Source of the DNA: JBBATK01 sp039810585
GTDB taxonomy: Bacteria; Bacteroidota; Ignavibacteria; Kapaibacteriales; NICIL-2
Length of the DNA: 64,000 bases
Assembly: GCA_039810585.1 (NCBI GenBank)
Contig: JBDHXF010000011.1
Location: forward strand, 1 to 64,000
Direction of reading: 5' to 3'
Below, piece after piece: positions 19,100-27,932 of this stretch; the stretch's first letter is position 1; every line of letters begins with the position of its first letter. The notes beneath the pieces were generated by a model. That model had not been told where the DNA came from, did not search any database, and was given only the letters and a program-made list of their open reading frames with translations. The position numbers and the translations under genes were made by a program.

Positions 19100-20050
19100 T
19101 TATTGTTCCTCGTATAATTGAATTTTTGCATAGGCCGGCACAATACCCTTATTCAAAAAGAAGCGCTGCGGCTCCGGCTCATACGCCAAATAGGTTGCGA
19201 CACCCATTGGCAAGTTCTGAAGATCTTCTAGCAGATAGACACGGATTTTCACAGGAAAGGGATACAGCTCTCTATACACCGAACTCTGGTGAACAGCTTC
19301 TGTGCAACGATTTGAGTCCTTATCGTAATGCCAAATCCTCAACAATTTGAACCGGGCGCTGTCGGCTAGCACTTGCGACAAATATGCCACCCCGATAGCA
19401 TTGGGATCCTGGCTAACCATGTGTTTCACAGAATCCAAAGAACCACAAAAGCGAAGATTCGCGTTCTTCGAAAACTCACGTCCGTCGCTACAATAGGTCT
19501 GCAGGTTCGCAGTGATCGCAGATTGCACCGAAGGCACAATCATGGCTGGTTCTGAGTGAAGCCCTTGAATATGCAACGTGAGCTCTTTGCCAAGCGCTAA
19601 GCGATCATGCAAAGCCTCCACACTCAACGTGTCGATCCGGCTATCCGTCCTGGTAAAAAACACAAGCGCATCCGTCGCCAGATCGAAGCTGCGGTGTGTT
19701 TTGACATGAAAGACCCTCATGAGGGAGTCTTCATCCTTCAAATACGGTCGGCTGATAACAGCCATCCTCGTTTTAGCACCAAGCAATTGAGCCATCCCCG
19801 ACCGCGCATCACCTATCGTTAGCTGCAAATGAGCATTGGGATGTGTAGCTCTGTAGCGCTCAAGCATCGGCAATATCAGTGAGTCCACTGCAGCATCACA
19901 ATACACAGTTGTGGTGCCGTTTTGCAATGTTTCCTTTCCCGGGACATCGTGTTGATCATTGCAGCCGGAGGCTGCAAGAATAAAGACCAGTACTAGAACG
20001 ACCGGAATGACGCAATGGCGCAGACTCCTTTTGTCAGTTGTCGTTTTCAT
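19100..20050 (-). CDS. PstS-like substrate-binding lipoprotein
   Basis: This 316-residue protein has a basic N-terminus, a hydrophobic segment and the lipobox LAASGC, so it should be a lipoprotein. The mature part resembles phosphate-type periplasmic binding proteins: TTTVYCDAAVDSLILPMLERY at the start, then DARSGMAQLLGAKTRMAVISR and FDLATDALVFF. No transporter permease or ATPase genes accompany it. Instead it sits in the TonB/ExbBD operon, an arrangement I know from Bacteroidota. Start ATG 20050 has AAGG six bases upstream and overlaps the preceding gene by 17 bases. The ligand is unknown. Confidence 0.8.
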   Translation of the reverse strand: MKTTTDKRSLRHCVIPVVLVLVFILAASGCNDQHDVPGKETLQNGTTTVYCDAAVDSLILPMLERYRATHPNAHLQLTIGDARSGMAQLLGAKTRMAVISRPYLKDEDSLMRVFHVKTHRSFDLATDALVFFTRTDSRIDTLSVEALHDRLALGKELTLHIQGLHSEPAMIVPSVQSAITANLQTYCSDGREFSKNANLRFCGSLDSVKHMVSQDPNAIGVAYLSQVLADSARFKLLRIWHYDKDSNRCTEAVHQSSVYRELYPFPVKIRVYLLEDLQNLPMGVATYLAYEPEPQRFFLNKGIVPAYAKIQLYEEQ

Positions 20051-20267
20051 GATCATCCTTCGATAACTCAGCATTCCTTTTCTTTGCTTGATGATAGTAC
20101 ATCACACTGCGGTAGCTGCCAAATACGATGAACGCTGTGCCGATCCATGTAGTGAACGTAGGATCTCCGGGCACTTTGAGGTTTGGAATGCTCAAGAAGA
20201 GAATGCCGATAATGACAATCCCAACGCGTACGCTGTAATTGAGGATGTCGGTAGCACTGAGAACCAT
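20034..20267 (-). CDS. Small two-segment membrane protein
   Basis: This 77-residue protein has two hydrophobic segments (VGIVIIGILFLSIPNL and WIGTAFIVFGSYRSVMYY) and a charged C-terminal tail (AKKRNAELSKDDHENDN). I do not recognise a named family. The location between tonB and the PstS-like gene suggests an accessory role in the TonB complex. An in-frame GTG at 20273 is an alternative start. Confidence 0.65.
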   Translation of the reverse strand: MVLSATDILNYSVRVGIVIIGILFLSIPNLKVPGDPTFTTWIGTAFIVFGSYRSVMYYHQAKKRNAELSKDDHENDN

Positions 20268-20343
20268 ACTCACATCAGGGAATAAAAACGCCGATTACAC
20301 CGGACAGCCCGACGTAACCGGCGCAGTGACTATACAAACTTGC

Positions 20344-21096
20344 CTAGCGGAGCGTAAAGTTCACGGGAACTGAGACCCACTCCTCAACCGGGGCACCGTT
20401 CTGAATTGCCGGAGTGAAAATACTACTCATCACAGCCTTCTTCGCTGCCTCGTCAAGGGAACTGTTCACAGATTGATCGATGATGCAGCGCTTCGGACGA
20501 CCATCTTTACCAATCAGTACACGAACCAGAACTTTTCCTTCAATGTTTTGCTTTATAGCCTGTGGCGGATACACCACACGTTTTTGCAAATCATTCATAT
20601 CAGTCACGGCGTCCTTCTCCACGGGAATGAAGTCGTCGGGTGCCGGTTCCACTTCCTTCGTGACTTGCGCACCTTGATCAATCACTACTTCCGTTGATCC
20701 CGTTCCCTCAGTCGGAATAGCGGGTGCCGTTTTTAGTTCGTCAACATTGGCAAACTCTTTTGTGTCCGGCGTTAACATCGTCTCGGGAACCGGAATTGGA
20801 GTTCCGGCAACCGTTGGAGATGCCACCTGCGCCGATGGTGGCGGAGGAGGCGGTGCATCTGCTTGAGGCGGAGGTGGTAAGTCGCTCAGGTTGATTTTCG
20901 TGACCACGATCTGCTTCTTTAACCCAATCGAAGCCTGTTGAAAGTAGTTAACGACAAAGTAAATCAAGATTAACAACAGAATGCTCAGCAGCGCTATTAT
21001 GAAGCTGCGCATCGTGTTGCGCTTGATGATGAGTTTGAGCTCCTTGGCACCGTACACGGGGCGTTGAGCTTGAAGTGCTATGGCGTCACCACTCAT
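20344..21096 (-). CDS. tonB: TonB family energy transducer
   Basis: TonB spans the periplasm and passes ExbBD motor energy to outer-membrane receptors. The 250-residue protein has a cytoplasmic N-terminus of about 28 residues and one membrane segment (residues 30-50, IIALLSILLLILIYFVV). A proline-rich linker (PPPPQADAPPPPPPSAQ) follows. The C-terminal TonB domain shows VVYPPQAIKQNIEGKVLVRVLIGKDG and ends PVNFTLR. Its start overlaps the upstream exbD stop by four bases. The unusually long N-terminus before the membrane segment is typical of Bacteroidota TonB. Confidence 0.93.
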   Translation of the reverse strand: MSGDAIALQAQRPVYGAKELKLIIKRNTMRSFIIALLSILLLILIYFVVNYFQQASIGLKKQIVVTKINLSDLPPPPQADAPPPPPPSAQVASPTVAGTPIPVPETMLTPDTKEFANVDELKTAPAIPTEGTGSTEVVIDQGAQVTKEVEPAPDDFIPVEKDAVTDMNDLQKRVVYPPQAIKQNIEGKVLVRVLIGKDGRPKRCIIDQSVNSSLDEAAKKAVMSSIFTPAIQNGAPVEEWVSVPVNFTLR

Positions 21097-21653
21097 TTTT
21101 GTAACCCTTTCAATTTCGCTTCATCTTCCGGGGTCATCTTAATGAAAGCAAACTTTCGATTTCGCTTTTCATCGGGATTATCCTGATGAAGTTTTTGAAC
21201 GATGTCTCCTTCTGCCTGATTGAGGATGTCCAACACCTTCACTACCGATCCATAGGGTGCCTCCGGTGAGGCTTGGAACACCGTAATCAACTTATTTCGA
21301 CGAATCATGTTGTTCTCCACGGCTTGAGCGCGCAGTGCGGTAAGAGCAACCTCACTCGGATCATCTTGTGCCATGTGTGTGTATACTTTTCCGTCGCCGG
21401 ATATGGCGATGGTGTACATGTCTTTTTCGTTTTGCTTGACCTCGGTATTGTCCTTCGGAACATTCATCTTCATGATTTGCGGCGTGATCAAACTCGTCGT
21501 GTACATGAAGAAGGTGAGCAGAAGGAAGGCAACGTCCACGAGAGGCGTCATGTCCAACCGAAAGCCAATGCGATGTTTCTTTTTGCGCTTATGCGCTTTG
21601 GAGCCGCGTTTTACTCTCTGCGGCACTTCCATTCCACCGCCACCACCTGCCAT
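21093..21653 (-). CDS. exbD: ExbD/TolR family protein (second copy)
   Basis: This 186-residue biopolymer transport protein has a basic N-terminus (RVKRGSKAHKRKKKHR). The signature LDMTPLVDVAFLLLTFFMYTT contains the proton-path aspartate and the single membrane segment, and a periplasmic domain follows. GGAGG lies five bases before ATG 21653, which sets the start; a longer reading from 21692 has no such signal. It couples by ATGA overlap to tonB. Two exbD genes with one exbB is a known layout in this phylum. Confidence 0.92.
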   Translation of the reverse strand: MAGGGGGMEVPQRVKRGSKAHKRKKKHRIGFRLDMTPLVDVAFLLLTFFMYTTSLITPQIMKMNVPKDNTEVKQNEKDMYTIAISGDGKVYTHMAQDDPSEVALTALRAQAVENNMIRRNKLITVFQASPEAPYGSVVKVLDILNQAEGDIVQKLHQDNPDEKRNRKFAFIKMTPEDEAKLKGLQK

Positions 21654-21737
21654 AAAACCTCCGAATAACAGGCACTTGCTATGAAGACGCAAATGCCGTT
21701 GTTTTAGTTACTTTGGTAATTCCAACCCACTTCGTTG

Positions 21738-22244
21738 CTACTGCCGCTTCTCTGTCACAAAATTGAAGGCGGTAGCGTTGTTCTTCCGAAGAATATCGAT
21801 TAAGTCTTCCACGTACTTGTATCGAATTCCCTTATCGCAATCGATGGCGTACTGCGTTTTCCACGCAGCTGCCCGCGTTTGCTGAATCATTTTATCGAGG
21901 GTCGGCAAATCGACTTTGACCATGGCTTTTTGAGACTGCTCCTGGCTAAACTGCATGTTCTGATACACTTTTTGACGCTGCACTTCATCCACGATAGAAT
22001 AGAAGTACGCCGTGTCATGCGTGGTTGTATCAATTGCAATTTTAACAGTTGCCAGATCTTTATCCGGCAACTTGGAGGTATCAGCCGCGGCTTCCGGACG
22101 ATGGATGACAAACTTCTGTTCTGCGTCAGCTTCGTTTTTGAACTTGGCTGTGAACATGAAAAAGGTCAACAGCAGAAACGTCACGTCCACCAGTGGCGTC
22201 ATGTCGACTGCAAATCCTACACGTTTTTTCTTGACTTTGGGCAC
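21738..22244 (-). CDS. exbD: ExbD/TolR family protein (first copy)
   Basis: This 168-residue protein has a short basic N-terminus (PKVKKKR) and the membrane signature VDMTPLVDVTFLLLTFFMFTAKF, with the aspartate expected to carry protons. The periplasmic part of about 125 residues differs in sequence from the second ExbD, so the pair may form heteromers. The start is GTG 22244, 21 bases after the exbB stop. Confidence 0.92.
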   Translation of the reverse strand: MPKVKKKRVGFAVDMTPLVDVTFLLLTFFMFTAKFKNEADAEQKFVIHRPEAAADTSKLPDKDLATVKIAIDTTTHDTAYFYSIVDEVQRQKVYQNMQFSQEQSQKAMVKVDLPTLDKMIQQTRAAAWKTQYAIDCDKGIRYKYVEDLIDILRKNNATAFNFVTEKRQ

Positions 22245-22265
22245 AGTTTTTATCCCGAAAAGTTC

Positions 22266-23036
22266 TTACTTCTTGACACGGACCGTCAGGATTTCCATCA
22301 TGCTAAGGATTGCTTCGTCGATCATGTAGACCATGTTGTCCACACGGGTTGTAAAGGCGTTGAACGCAACGATCGAAATAATAGCGGCCATCAGACCACC
22401 AGCTGTGTTGTACAGAGCCTCAGAAATACCAATTGACAAACTCTGAGCAGATACTGTACCGCCGGTCGAACCAAGCGCTGCAAAGGATCGAATCATACCG
22501 ATGGTTGTTCCAAGAAGTCCGATCATGGTGGCGATGGATGCGACCGTCGACAGAATGACCAGGTTCTTCTCTAATAATGGTGTTTCCAGGTTGGTTGCTT
22601 CATCAATAGCGCGTTGCACTTCAGCGATTTTCTTTTCTTGGTCAAACTCGCCATCGTTTTCCACTTGCTTGAAACGCTCGAGTCCCGAACGCATCACGTT
22701 GGCTAACGAACCTTTCTGTGCATCACATTCTTTCACGGCGTCGTCAATTTGACCTTTAGCCAGCAACTCGGTACACTTCTTCACAAAGATGGAGGTATCG
22801 CCCTTGCCCATTGCCTTGTTGATTGAGAGATAACGCTCAATCACATACGTGATAGAGATAAGGATACAGGCGATAAGAGCAGCAACGAGGGGACCCCCCG
22901 TGTTGATATTACCCATGAAATTTTTTGGCGTGTGATCCGGATTGAAATTTGATTCCGCACCAAAGATGAAATTCCACACGATGAATCCTACGAGCAACGA
23001 CGCCAGGATGACAATCGTGTTAAACATGTTTTTCAT
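22266..23036 (-). CDS. exbB: MotA/TolQ/ExbB proton channel protein
   Basis: This 256-residue inner-membrane protein carries the ExbB/TolQ signature: a first segment near residue 10-25, ISITYVIERYLSI near 65, then TVASIATMIGLLGTTIGMIRSFAAL and the third segment with GISEALYNTAGGLMAAI. It forms the motor that energises TonB together with the two ExbD proteins. I chose ATG 23036, the first methionine before the hydrophobic segment; 43 extra upstream codons overlap the STAS gene and look like read-through. Confidence 0.93.
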   Translation of the reverse strand: MKNMFNTIVILASLLVGFIVWNFIFGAESNFNPDHTPKNFMGNINTGGPLVAALIACILISITYVIERYLSINKAMGKGDTSIFVKKCTELLAKGQIDDAVKECDAQKGSLANVMRSGLERFKQVENDGEFDQEKKIAEVQRAIDEATNLETPLLEKNLVILSTVASIATMIGLLGTTIGMIRSFAALGSTGGTVSAQSLSIGISEALYNTAGGLMAAIISIVAFNAFTTRVDNMVYMIDEAILSMMEILTVRVKK

Positions 23037-23053
23037 AGACGGGACCTCAGTGT

Positions 23054-23404
23054 TTAAGAGTGAGTAAATGATTTGATGGCTTCTTCTTGGGTCGCATAAA
23101 TATCGAAGACCAAGGTCAACTTTGTGATGACAAAGATGTTCTCGATAGACTTGGAGACCGAGCACAGGACGATGCGACCGTTGCGCTTACTGAAATTGGC
23201 TTTTGCGGAAATCAAAACCCCTAAGGCCGTTGAGTTCAGGTAACTGACTTCAGCGAGATTCAGGACCAGGTTGTTGACCTCTTTTTCAGCAACAGCATTC
23301 AGCGCTGAACGGAGGTCATCCGTTTCCACACCGCCGATAAACTGTCCACGAAGAGAAAGCAGATCGATGTTGTCGACCTGTTGCTGTTTGATTTGGTCAA
23401 ACAT
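23054..23404 (-). CDS. STAS-domain anti-sigma factor antagonist
   Basis: This 116-residue STAS protein resembles SpoIIAA/RsbV. The key serine is S58 in YLNSTALGVL, the site that anti-sigma kinases phosphorylate in this family. GAGG lies nine bases before ATG 23404. No serine kinase/anti-sigma or PP2C phosphatase is encoded in the window. It is the first gene of the TonB operon, with a -33/-7-like promoter upstream, so its product may link a phospho-switch to envelope energy transduction; that is inference. Confidence 0.88.
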   Translation of the reverse strand: MFDQIKQQQVDNIDLLSLRGQFIGGVETDDLRSALNAVAEKEVNNLVLNLAEVSYLNSTALGVLISAKANFSKRNGRIVLCSVSKSIENIFVITKLTLVFDIYATQEEAIKSFTHS

Positions 23405-23444
23405 GGTAAAACCTCAAAAAAATCAAAAAGTTGGATGATTCCCC

Positions 23445-23466
23445 CGCCCTTCGGTGAAAAAGGGCG
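23445..23466 (-). other. Hairpin near the 5' end of the STAS-TonB operon transcript
   Basis: CGCCCTT pairs with AAGGGCG (7 bp, 8-base loop) just downstream of the predicted transcription start. No T-tract follows on the minus strand. It may stabilise the 5' end of the mRNA. Confidence 0.45.
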
Positions 23467-23470
23467 TCAG

Positions 23471-23503
23471 CGAAGTTACAACAGAGAGGCATAGCTGACC
23501 AAA
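23471..23503 (-). promoter_or_regulatory. Putative promoter of the STAS-ExbBD-TonB operon
   Basis: The minus strand shows TTTG (23500-23503), 21 bases, then TAACTTCG (23471-23478). This fits the Bacteroidota -33 TTTG / -7 TAnnTTTG layout with one mismatch. It lies just after prmC and 67 bases before the STAS start. Confidence 0.45.
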
Positions 23504-23516
23504 GGAAAATGACGTG

Positions 23517-24407
23517 TTAGGAATGCTTTAACCTGAGCTCGGCAACGCGTGGATGTCCCGCCATATCGCGATGCACCTCACATTCGTGGCTCCCAAAGAG
23601 TGTGCGAATGGAATCCTCCGCATTGTACCCAATCTCTGCAAACATCCATCCCGACGATTTGAGCATCTGCGGTAGTGTTGCGGCAAAGTGCCGGTAAAAC
23701 GTCAAGCCGTCTCCCTCATCGGTCAGCGCACCCTTCGGCTCGTGATTTCGAAGCTCAGCCTCGAGTTCTCCATACTCCTCCACCGCGATGTACGGCGGGT
23801 TGGAGAGCACAAGGTCCATCTTGTCAAATTGCCACTCGTCGTGCAGGATATCGTGTCGCACAAACTCGATATTGTCCAGATGGTTCAACTCTGCGTTCAG
23901 CTTTGCAAGCTCCAATGCCTCCTCAGATCGATCGGTGGCAATCACTCGAAGGGCAGGACAATACTTAGCTAACGCAATGGCTATGCACCCACTCCCTGTT
24001 CCAATGTCAATCATGCTTGTCAAATGGTGTTGATGCACTCGTTCGCGCGCCATGTGCACCAGCTGCTCTGTTTCTGGCCGCGGTATTAAAACACGAGAAT
24101 CGACACGAAGGTTACACCCAAAGAAGTTAGTGTGACCGATGATGTATTGAAGGGGCTCACGCTGTTTGACTCTGCGCTCAATCATGACACGAAACGTCTT
24201 GAGCTCAGAAGGACTCAAGAGTCGTTCATGATCGACATATAACCGTAAACGCTCAACTCCTAACACCTCGCACAACAGGAGTTCTGCGCTCAAACGCGGA
24301 GAGTCAACGCTGTTTTTATGGAAGTAGGTAGCCGTCCACTGCAGGATTTCCAACACCGTCCATGTTCGTACGCCGCTAGAATCAATTTTTTGTCCGCTGC
24401 TGTTCAT
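23517..24407 (-). CDS. prmC: Release factor glutamine methyltransferase PrmC
   Basis: PrmC methylates the glutamine of the GGQ motif in release factors RF1 and RF2. The 296-residue protein has the SAM-binding motif IDIGTGSGCIAIALA and the catalytic NPPYIAVEE, with the PrmC-typical N-terminal helical domain and PRPETEQLV before it. It lies 163 bases after carB; those bases hold no convincing gene. Start is ATG 24407. Confidence 0.95.
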   Translation of the reverse strand: MNSSGQKIDSSGVRTWTVLEILQWTATYFHKNSVDSPRLSAELLLCEVLGVERLRLYVDHERLLSPSELKTFRVMIERRVKQREPLQYIIGHTNFFGCNLRVDSRVLIPRPETEQLVHMARERVHQHHLTSMIDIGTGSGCIAIALAKYCPALRVIATDRSEEALELAKLNAELNHLDNIEFVRHDILHDEWQFDKMDLVLSNPPYIAVEEYGELEAELRNHEPKGALTDEGDGLTFYRHFAATLPQMLKSSGWMFAEIGYNAEDSIRTLFGSHECEVHRDMAGHPRVAELRLKHS

Positions 24408-24570
24408 TGTTCCATCCCAGCGCTAAATCATTTCGTCTGTCAATTGTTTTAATAACGCCGTATCAGTCAAGGCACTGTCTGCTAGTCTGCATCAGCCCAA
24501 CGATGCGTCAAATCCTCATCCTCCGGAGTACCGCCGAGCTTGAATCTTCACATGTGCGAGAAATTTGTTG

Positions 24571-27500
24571 TCAGGAATCACGGTGGTCAAGTGCGTAGTA
24601 TTCCTGCAACGATCGCACTGTTCGGTGAGCCAATCGACGCGCCTTTATTCCTTCCAACGAGGCATCAGCCGCAGCAAGGGTAGTAAAGAACGGAATTTTA
24701 TAGCGCATTGCTGTTTGCCCCATCACGTACTCGTCATAGCGGGCATTCTCCCCTAACGGAGTATTGATCAGGATTTGCACTTCACCGTTCTTGATGTTAT
24801 CGACGATACTGGGCCGTCCCTCGTAATGCTTCAACACTGCTTCTGTTTGCACACCATGTTCGTTGAAGTACTGCGAGGTTCCTCGAGTAGCAAAAATTCT
24901 GAATCCCAAGTCTGCATAGCCTTTGGCAATCTCAACGGCTCTTGGGGTTTTGTCTCTCGGTTGCAAGGAAATAAACACCGAACCTTCTGTGGGCAGACTG
25001 TTTCCGGCCGAGATGTGAGACTTCACAATCGCATCCCCAAAGCTTCGATCCATTCCCATCACCTCTCCCGTCGAGCGCATTTCGGGTCCAAGAAAGATGT
25101 TCACTTTTGGAAACTTTGTAAATGGAAACACCGGTTCCTTGATGGCAATGCGGTCGGTTTGCAAATCGAAATCCTTCACCTTGAGGTCGGCCAATTTCTC
25201 ACCGAGTATCACTCTCATCGCGATCTCAACCAAAGGGATTCCGGTGGCTTTTGCCACAAAGGGTACGGTACGCGACGCCCGTGGATTAGCTTCGATCACA
25301 AAGATTTTTCCTGCTTGGATAGCATACTGCACATTCATCAAGCCAACAACTTTCAGCTCCTTGGCCATCAATCTCGTGTATTCGAGCATGGTTTCGTACT
25401 GCTCGTTGTTCATGTTGTACGGCGGCAGCACACAGCTCGAATCACCGGAGTGAATACCGGCTTCTTCGATGTGCTGCATCACACCCACAATGGCTACGTC
25501 TTCGCCGTCGGCAACACAGTCCACGTCGAACTCGAATGCGTTTTCCAAAAAGTGATCGATGAGAATGGGACGTCCCGGAAAACGCTGAAGCGCATTGGCA
25601 ATGTACTTGCGCAGCGCTTCTTCGCGGTAGCAGAGCTCCATTGCTCGTCCGCCAAGAACGTAAGACGGACGAACCAGCACCGGGTATCCGATGCGATCGG
25701 CGATTTCTACAGCTTCTTCTTCATCCATCGTCGTGCTGTACGGAGGACACGGTATTTTCAATCGATCGATCATCTCACCAAAACGCTTGCGGTCTTCAGC
25801 AACATCAATGCCTTCCAGTTGGGTACCGAGGATTGTCACCCCGGCGGCTACCAGTTGTTGGGTGAGTTTGAGTGGTGTCTGACCGCCAAACGAAACCACC
25901 ACTCCATCCGGCTGTTCAAAGTCGATCACATTCATCACGTCTTCGTAACTCAACGGTTCGAAGTACAGTTTATTCGTGGTGTCATAATCAGTCGACACAG
26001 TTTCCGGGTTGCAGTTGATCATGATGGCTTCCCATCCCTTTGCTCGAGCCGCGTACACAGCCTGCACGCAGCAATAGTCGAACTCAATGCCCTGACCTAT
26101 GCGATTGGGTCCGCTACCGAGAATAATCACTTTCTTCCGCGTACTCCGCACCGACTCGTTCTCTTCCCCATAGGTAGAATAATGGTAGGGTGTCTCTGAT
26201 TCAAATTCCGCGGCGCAGGTATCCACGGTCTTGAACACCGGCACGATTCCCATATTCTTGCGGAATTGACGGATTTCCAGCTCATTGCTGCCACACAACA
26301 ACGCAAGCTGTCGGTCGCTGAATCCCATCTGTTTCATCTTTCTCACACTATGCGGGTTCAACGCATCGACGAACAAATCTCCGTCCGCGCTGCTGTTCTC
26401 AGCGATAAAGGCGAATGCAGCTTCCACAATCTCCCGGCACTGTTCAATGAACCAGGGATCGTAATGAGTAAGACTGAATATCTCATCGGTCGTCATCCGG
26501 TAACGAAGCGCGTCGCACAGATCAAACAGCGACGACGATGTGCGCTTGCGCAAATAGTATCGAAGTCTATCAAGCTCGGCATAGGTGGGCTCGGCCGGAA
26601 CACGATGATCCTCTTTGTCGAATCCGAAGCCATAACGGTTCTTCTCGAGTGAGCGCACTGCTTTCTGCAGGGCTTCTTTGAAGGTCCGCCCGAACGACAT
26701 CACCTCACCCACCGATTTCATCTGCACGGTAAGCGAGTCCTCCACTTCTCGAAACTTTTCAAAATCCCACCGTGGAATCTTCACTACGACATAGTCGATG
26801 CTCGGTTCAAAGCAGGCGGGAGTCTTGCGGGTGATATCATTTTGAATCTCATCCAACGTGTAGCCAATAGCGAGCTTTGCAGCAATCTTGGCAATCGGAA
26901 AGCCCGTTGCTTTAGACGCCAGAGCCGAGCTGCGTGAAACGCGTGGATTCATTTCGATCACGGTCATCCTACCATTAGCCGGATTCAAGGCAAACTGAAT
27001 GTTCGATCCACCGGTTTCCACGCCAATGACACGAATAATCTTTAACGCCGCATCGCGCATGCGCTGATACTCGCGGTCCGTCAGTGTTTGCGCCGGCGCT
27101 ACGGTGATTGAGTCTCCTGTATGGACTCCCATCGGATCAAAATTTTCGATGGAGCAAATAATCACAACGTTGTCGTTCGTGTCGCGCATCACTTCCAACT
27201 CGTATTCCTTCCAGCCCAGCACCGACTCTTCCACCAACACGCGTCCAATAGGAGATGCCACCAAACCCGCACGAAGCATGTCCTGATAGTCTTCCATATT
27301 ATAGGCTATGCCACCACCGGTGCCGCCCATCGTGAAGCTCGGACGAATGATGGCCGGAAAACCAACCTTTTCGGCAACTTTCAATCCCTCTTCGTAGTTC
27401 ATCACGAACTCTCCCATCGGCATTTCAAGCCCACACTTTGTCACCGCCTCGAGAAACAACTCGCGATCTTCTGCCATCTTGATCGAGTCGATCTTCGAAC

Positions 27501-27849
27501 CGATCAGCTCCACTCCCAGGCGCTGGAGCACTCCGCGTTCATGCAGCTCAACGGCGATGTTCAACGCGGTCTGACCTCCCATCGTGGGCAGAATTGCATC
27601 CGGTCTCTCCTTTTCTAGGATGGCCTCGACATACTCGGCTGACAAGGGTTCGATGTACGTAGCATCAGCCACTCCGGGATCGGTCATAATGGTTGCCGGA
27701 TTGGAGTTCACCAACACCACGCGAAAGCCCTCTTGTCGTAATACCTTACACGCTTGCGTACCACTGTAGTCAAATTCGCAAGCCTGACCAATCACAATCG
27801 GTCCGGATCCAATAACAAGTATCGAGTGCAGATCTGTTCTTTTAGGCAT
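24571..27849 (-). CDS. carB: Carbamoyl phosphate synthase large subunit
   Basis: CarB makes carbamoyl phosphate for pyrimidine and arginine synthesis. The 1092-residue protein is full length, with two homologous ATP-grasp halves. The first starts ILVIGSGPIVIGQACEFDYSG and the second has IILGSGPNRIGQGIEFDYCC. A C-terminal allosteric domain (about 950-1092) contains GFRIFATRGTSQYF. Glutamine-derived ammonia would come from CarA, which is not in the window. It follows pyrB at 83 bases, so the two are probably cotranscribed. Confidence 0.97.
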   Translation of the reverse strand: MPKRTDLHSILVIGSGPIVIGQACEFDYSGTQACKVLRQEGFRVVLVNSNPATIMTDPGVADATYIEPLSAEYVEAILEKERPDAILPTMGGQTALNIAVELHERGVLQRLGVELIGSKIDSIKMAEDRELFLEAVTKCGLEMPMGEFVMNYEEGLKVAEKVGFPAIIRPSFTMGGTGGGIAYNMEDYQDMLRAGLVASPIGRVLVEESVLGWKEYELEVMRDTNDNVVIICSIENFDPMGVHTGDSITVAPAQTLTDREYQRMRDAALKIIRVIGVETGGSNIQFALNPANGRMTVIEMNPRVSRSSALASKATGFPIAKIAAKLAIGYTLDEIQNDITRKTPACFEPSIDYVVVKIPRWDFEKFREVEDSLTVQMKSVGEVMSFGRTFKEALQKAVRSLEKNRYGFGFDKEDHRVPAEPTYAELDRLRYYLRKRTSSSLFDLCDALRYRMTTDEIFSLTHYDPWFIEQCREIVEAAFAFIAENSSADGDLFVDALNPHSVRKMKQMGFSDRQLALLCGSNELEIRQFRKNMGIVPVFKTVDTCAAEFESETPYHYSTYGEENESVRSTRKKVIILGSGPNRIGQGIEFDYCCVQAVYAARAKGWEAIMINCNPETVSTDYDTTNKLYFEPLSYEDVMNVIDFEQPDGVVVSFGGQTPLKLTQQLVAAGVTILGTQLEGIDVAEDRKRFGEMIDRLKIPCPPYSTTMDEEEAVEIADRIGYPVLVRPSYVLGGRAMELCYREEALRKYIANALQRFPGRPILIDHFLENAFEFDVDCVADGEDVAIVGVMQHIEEAGIHSGDSSCVLPPYNMNNEQYETMLEYTRLMAKELKVVGLMNVQYAIQAGKIFVIEANPRASRTVPFVAKATGIPLVEIAMRVILGEKLADLKVKDFDLQTDRIAIKEPVFPFTKFPKVNIFLGPEMRSTGEVMGMDRSFGDAIVKSHISAGNSLPTEGSVFISLQPRDKTPRAVEIAKGYADLGFRIFATRGTSQYFNEHGVQTEAVLKHYEGRPSIVDNIKNGEVQILINTPLGENARYDEYVMGQTAMRYKIPFFTTLAAADASLEGIKARRLAHRTVRSLQEYYALDHRDS

Positions 27850-27896
27850 AGAGTGAGATTGATAAGACTGAAGTGATACAAACGGATTTTTCTTAC

Positions 27897-27915
27897 GGAC
27901 GCGCTACGCGCATCC
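27897..27915. other. Intergenic GC-rich triloop hairpin between pyrB and carB
   Basis: GGACGCGC pairs with GCGCATCC around a TAC loop with one C-A mismatch. No T-tract adjoins it. It resembles the hairpins at 10751-10767 and 58736-58760. Confidence 0.55.
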
Positions 27916-27932
27916 TCAACACGCACGGAGAA

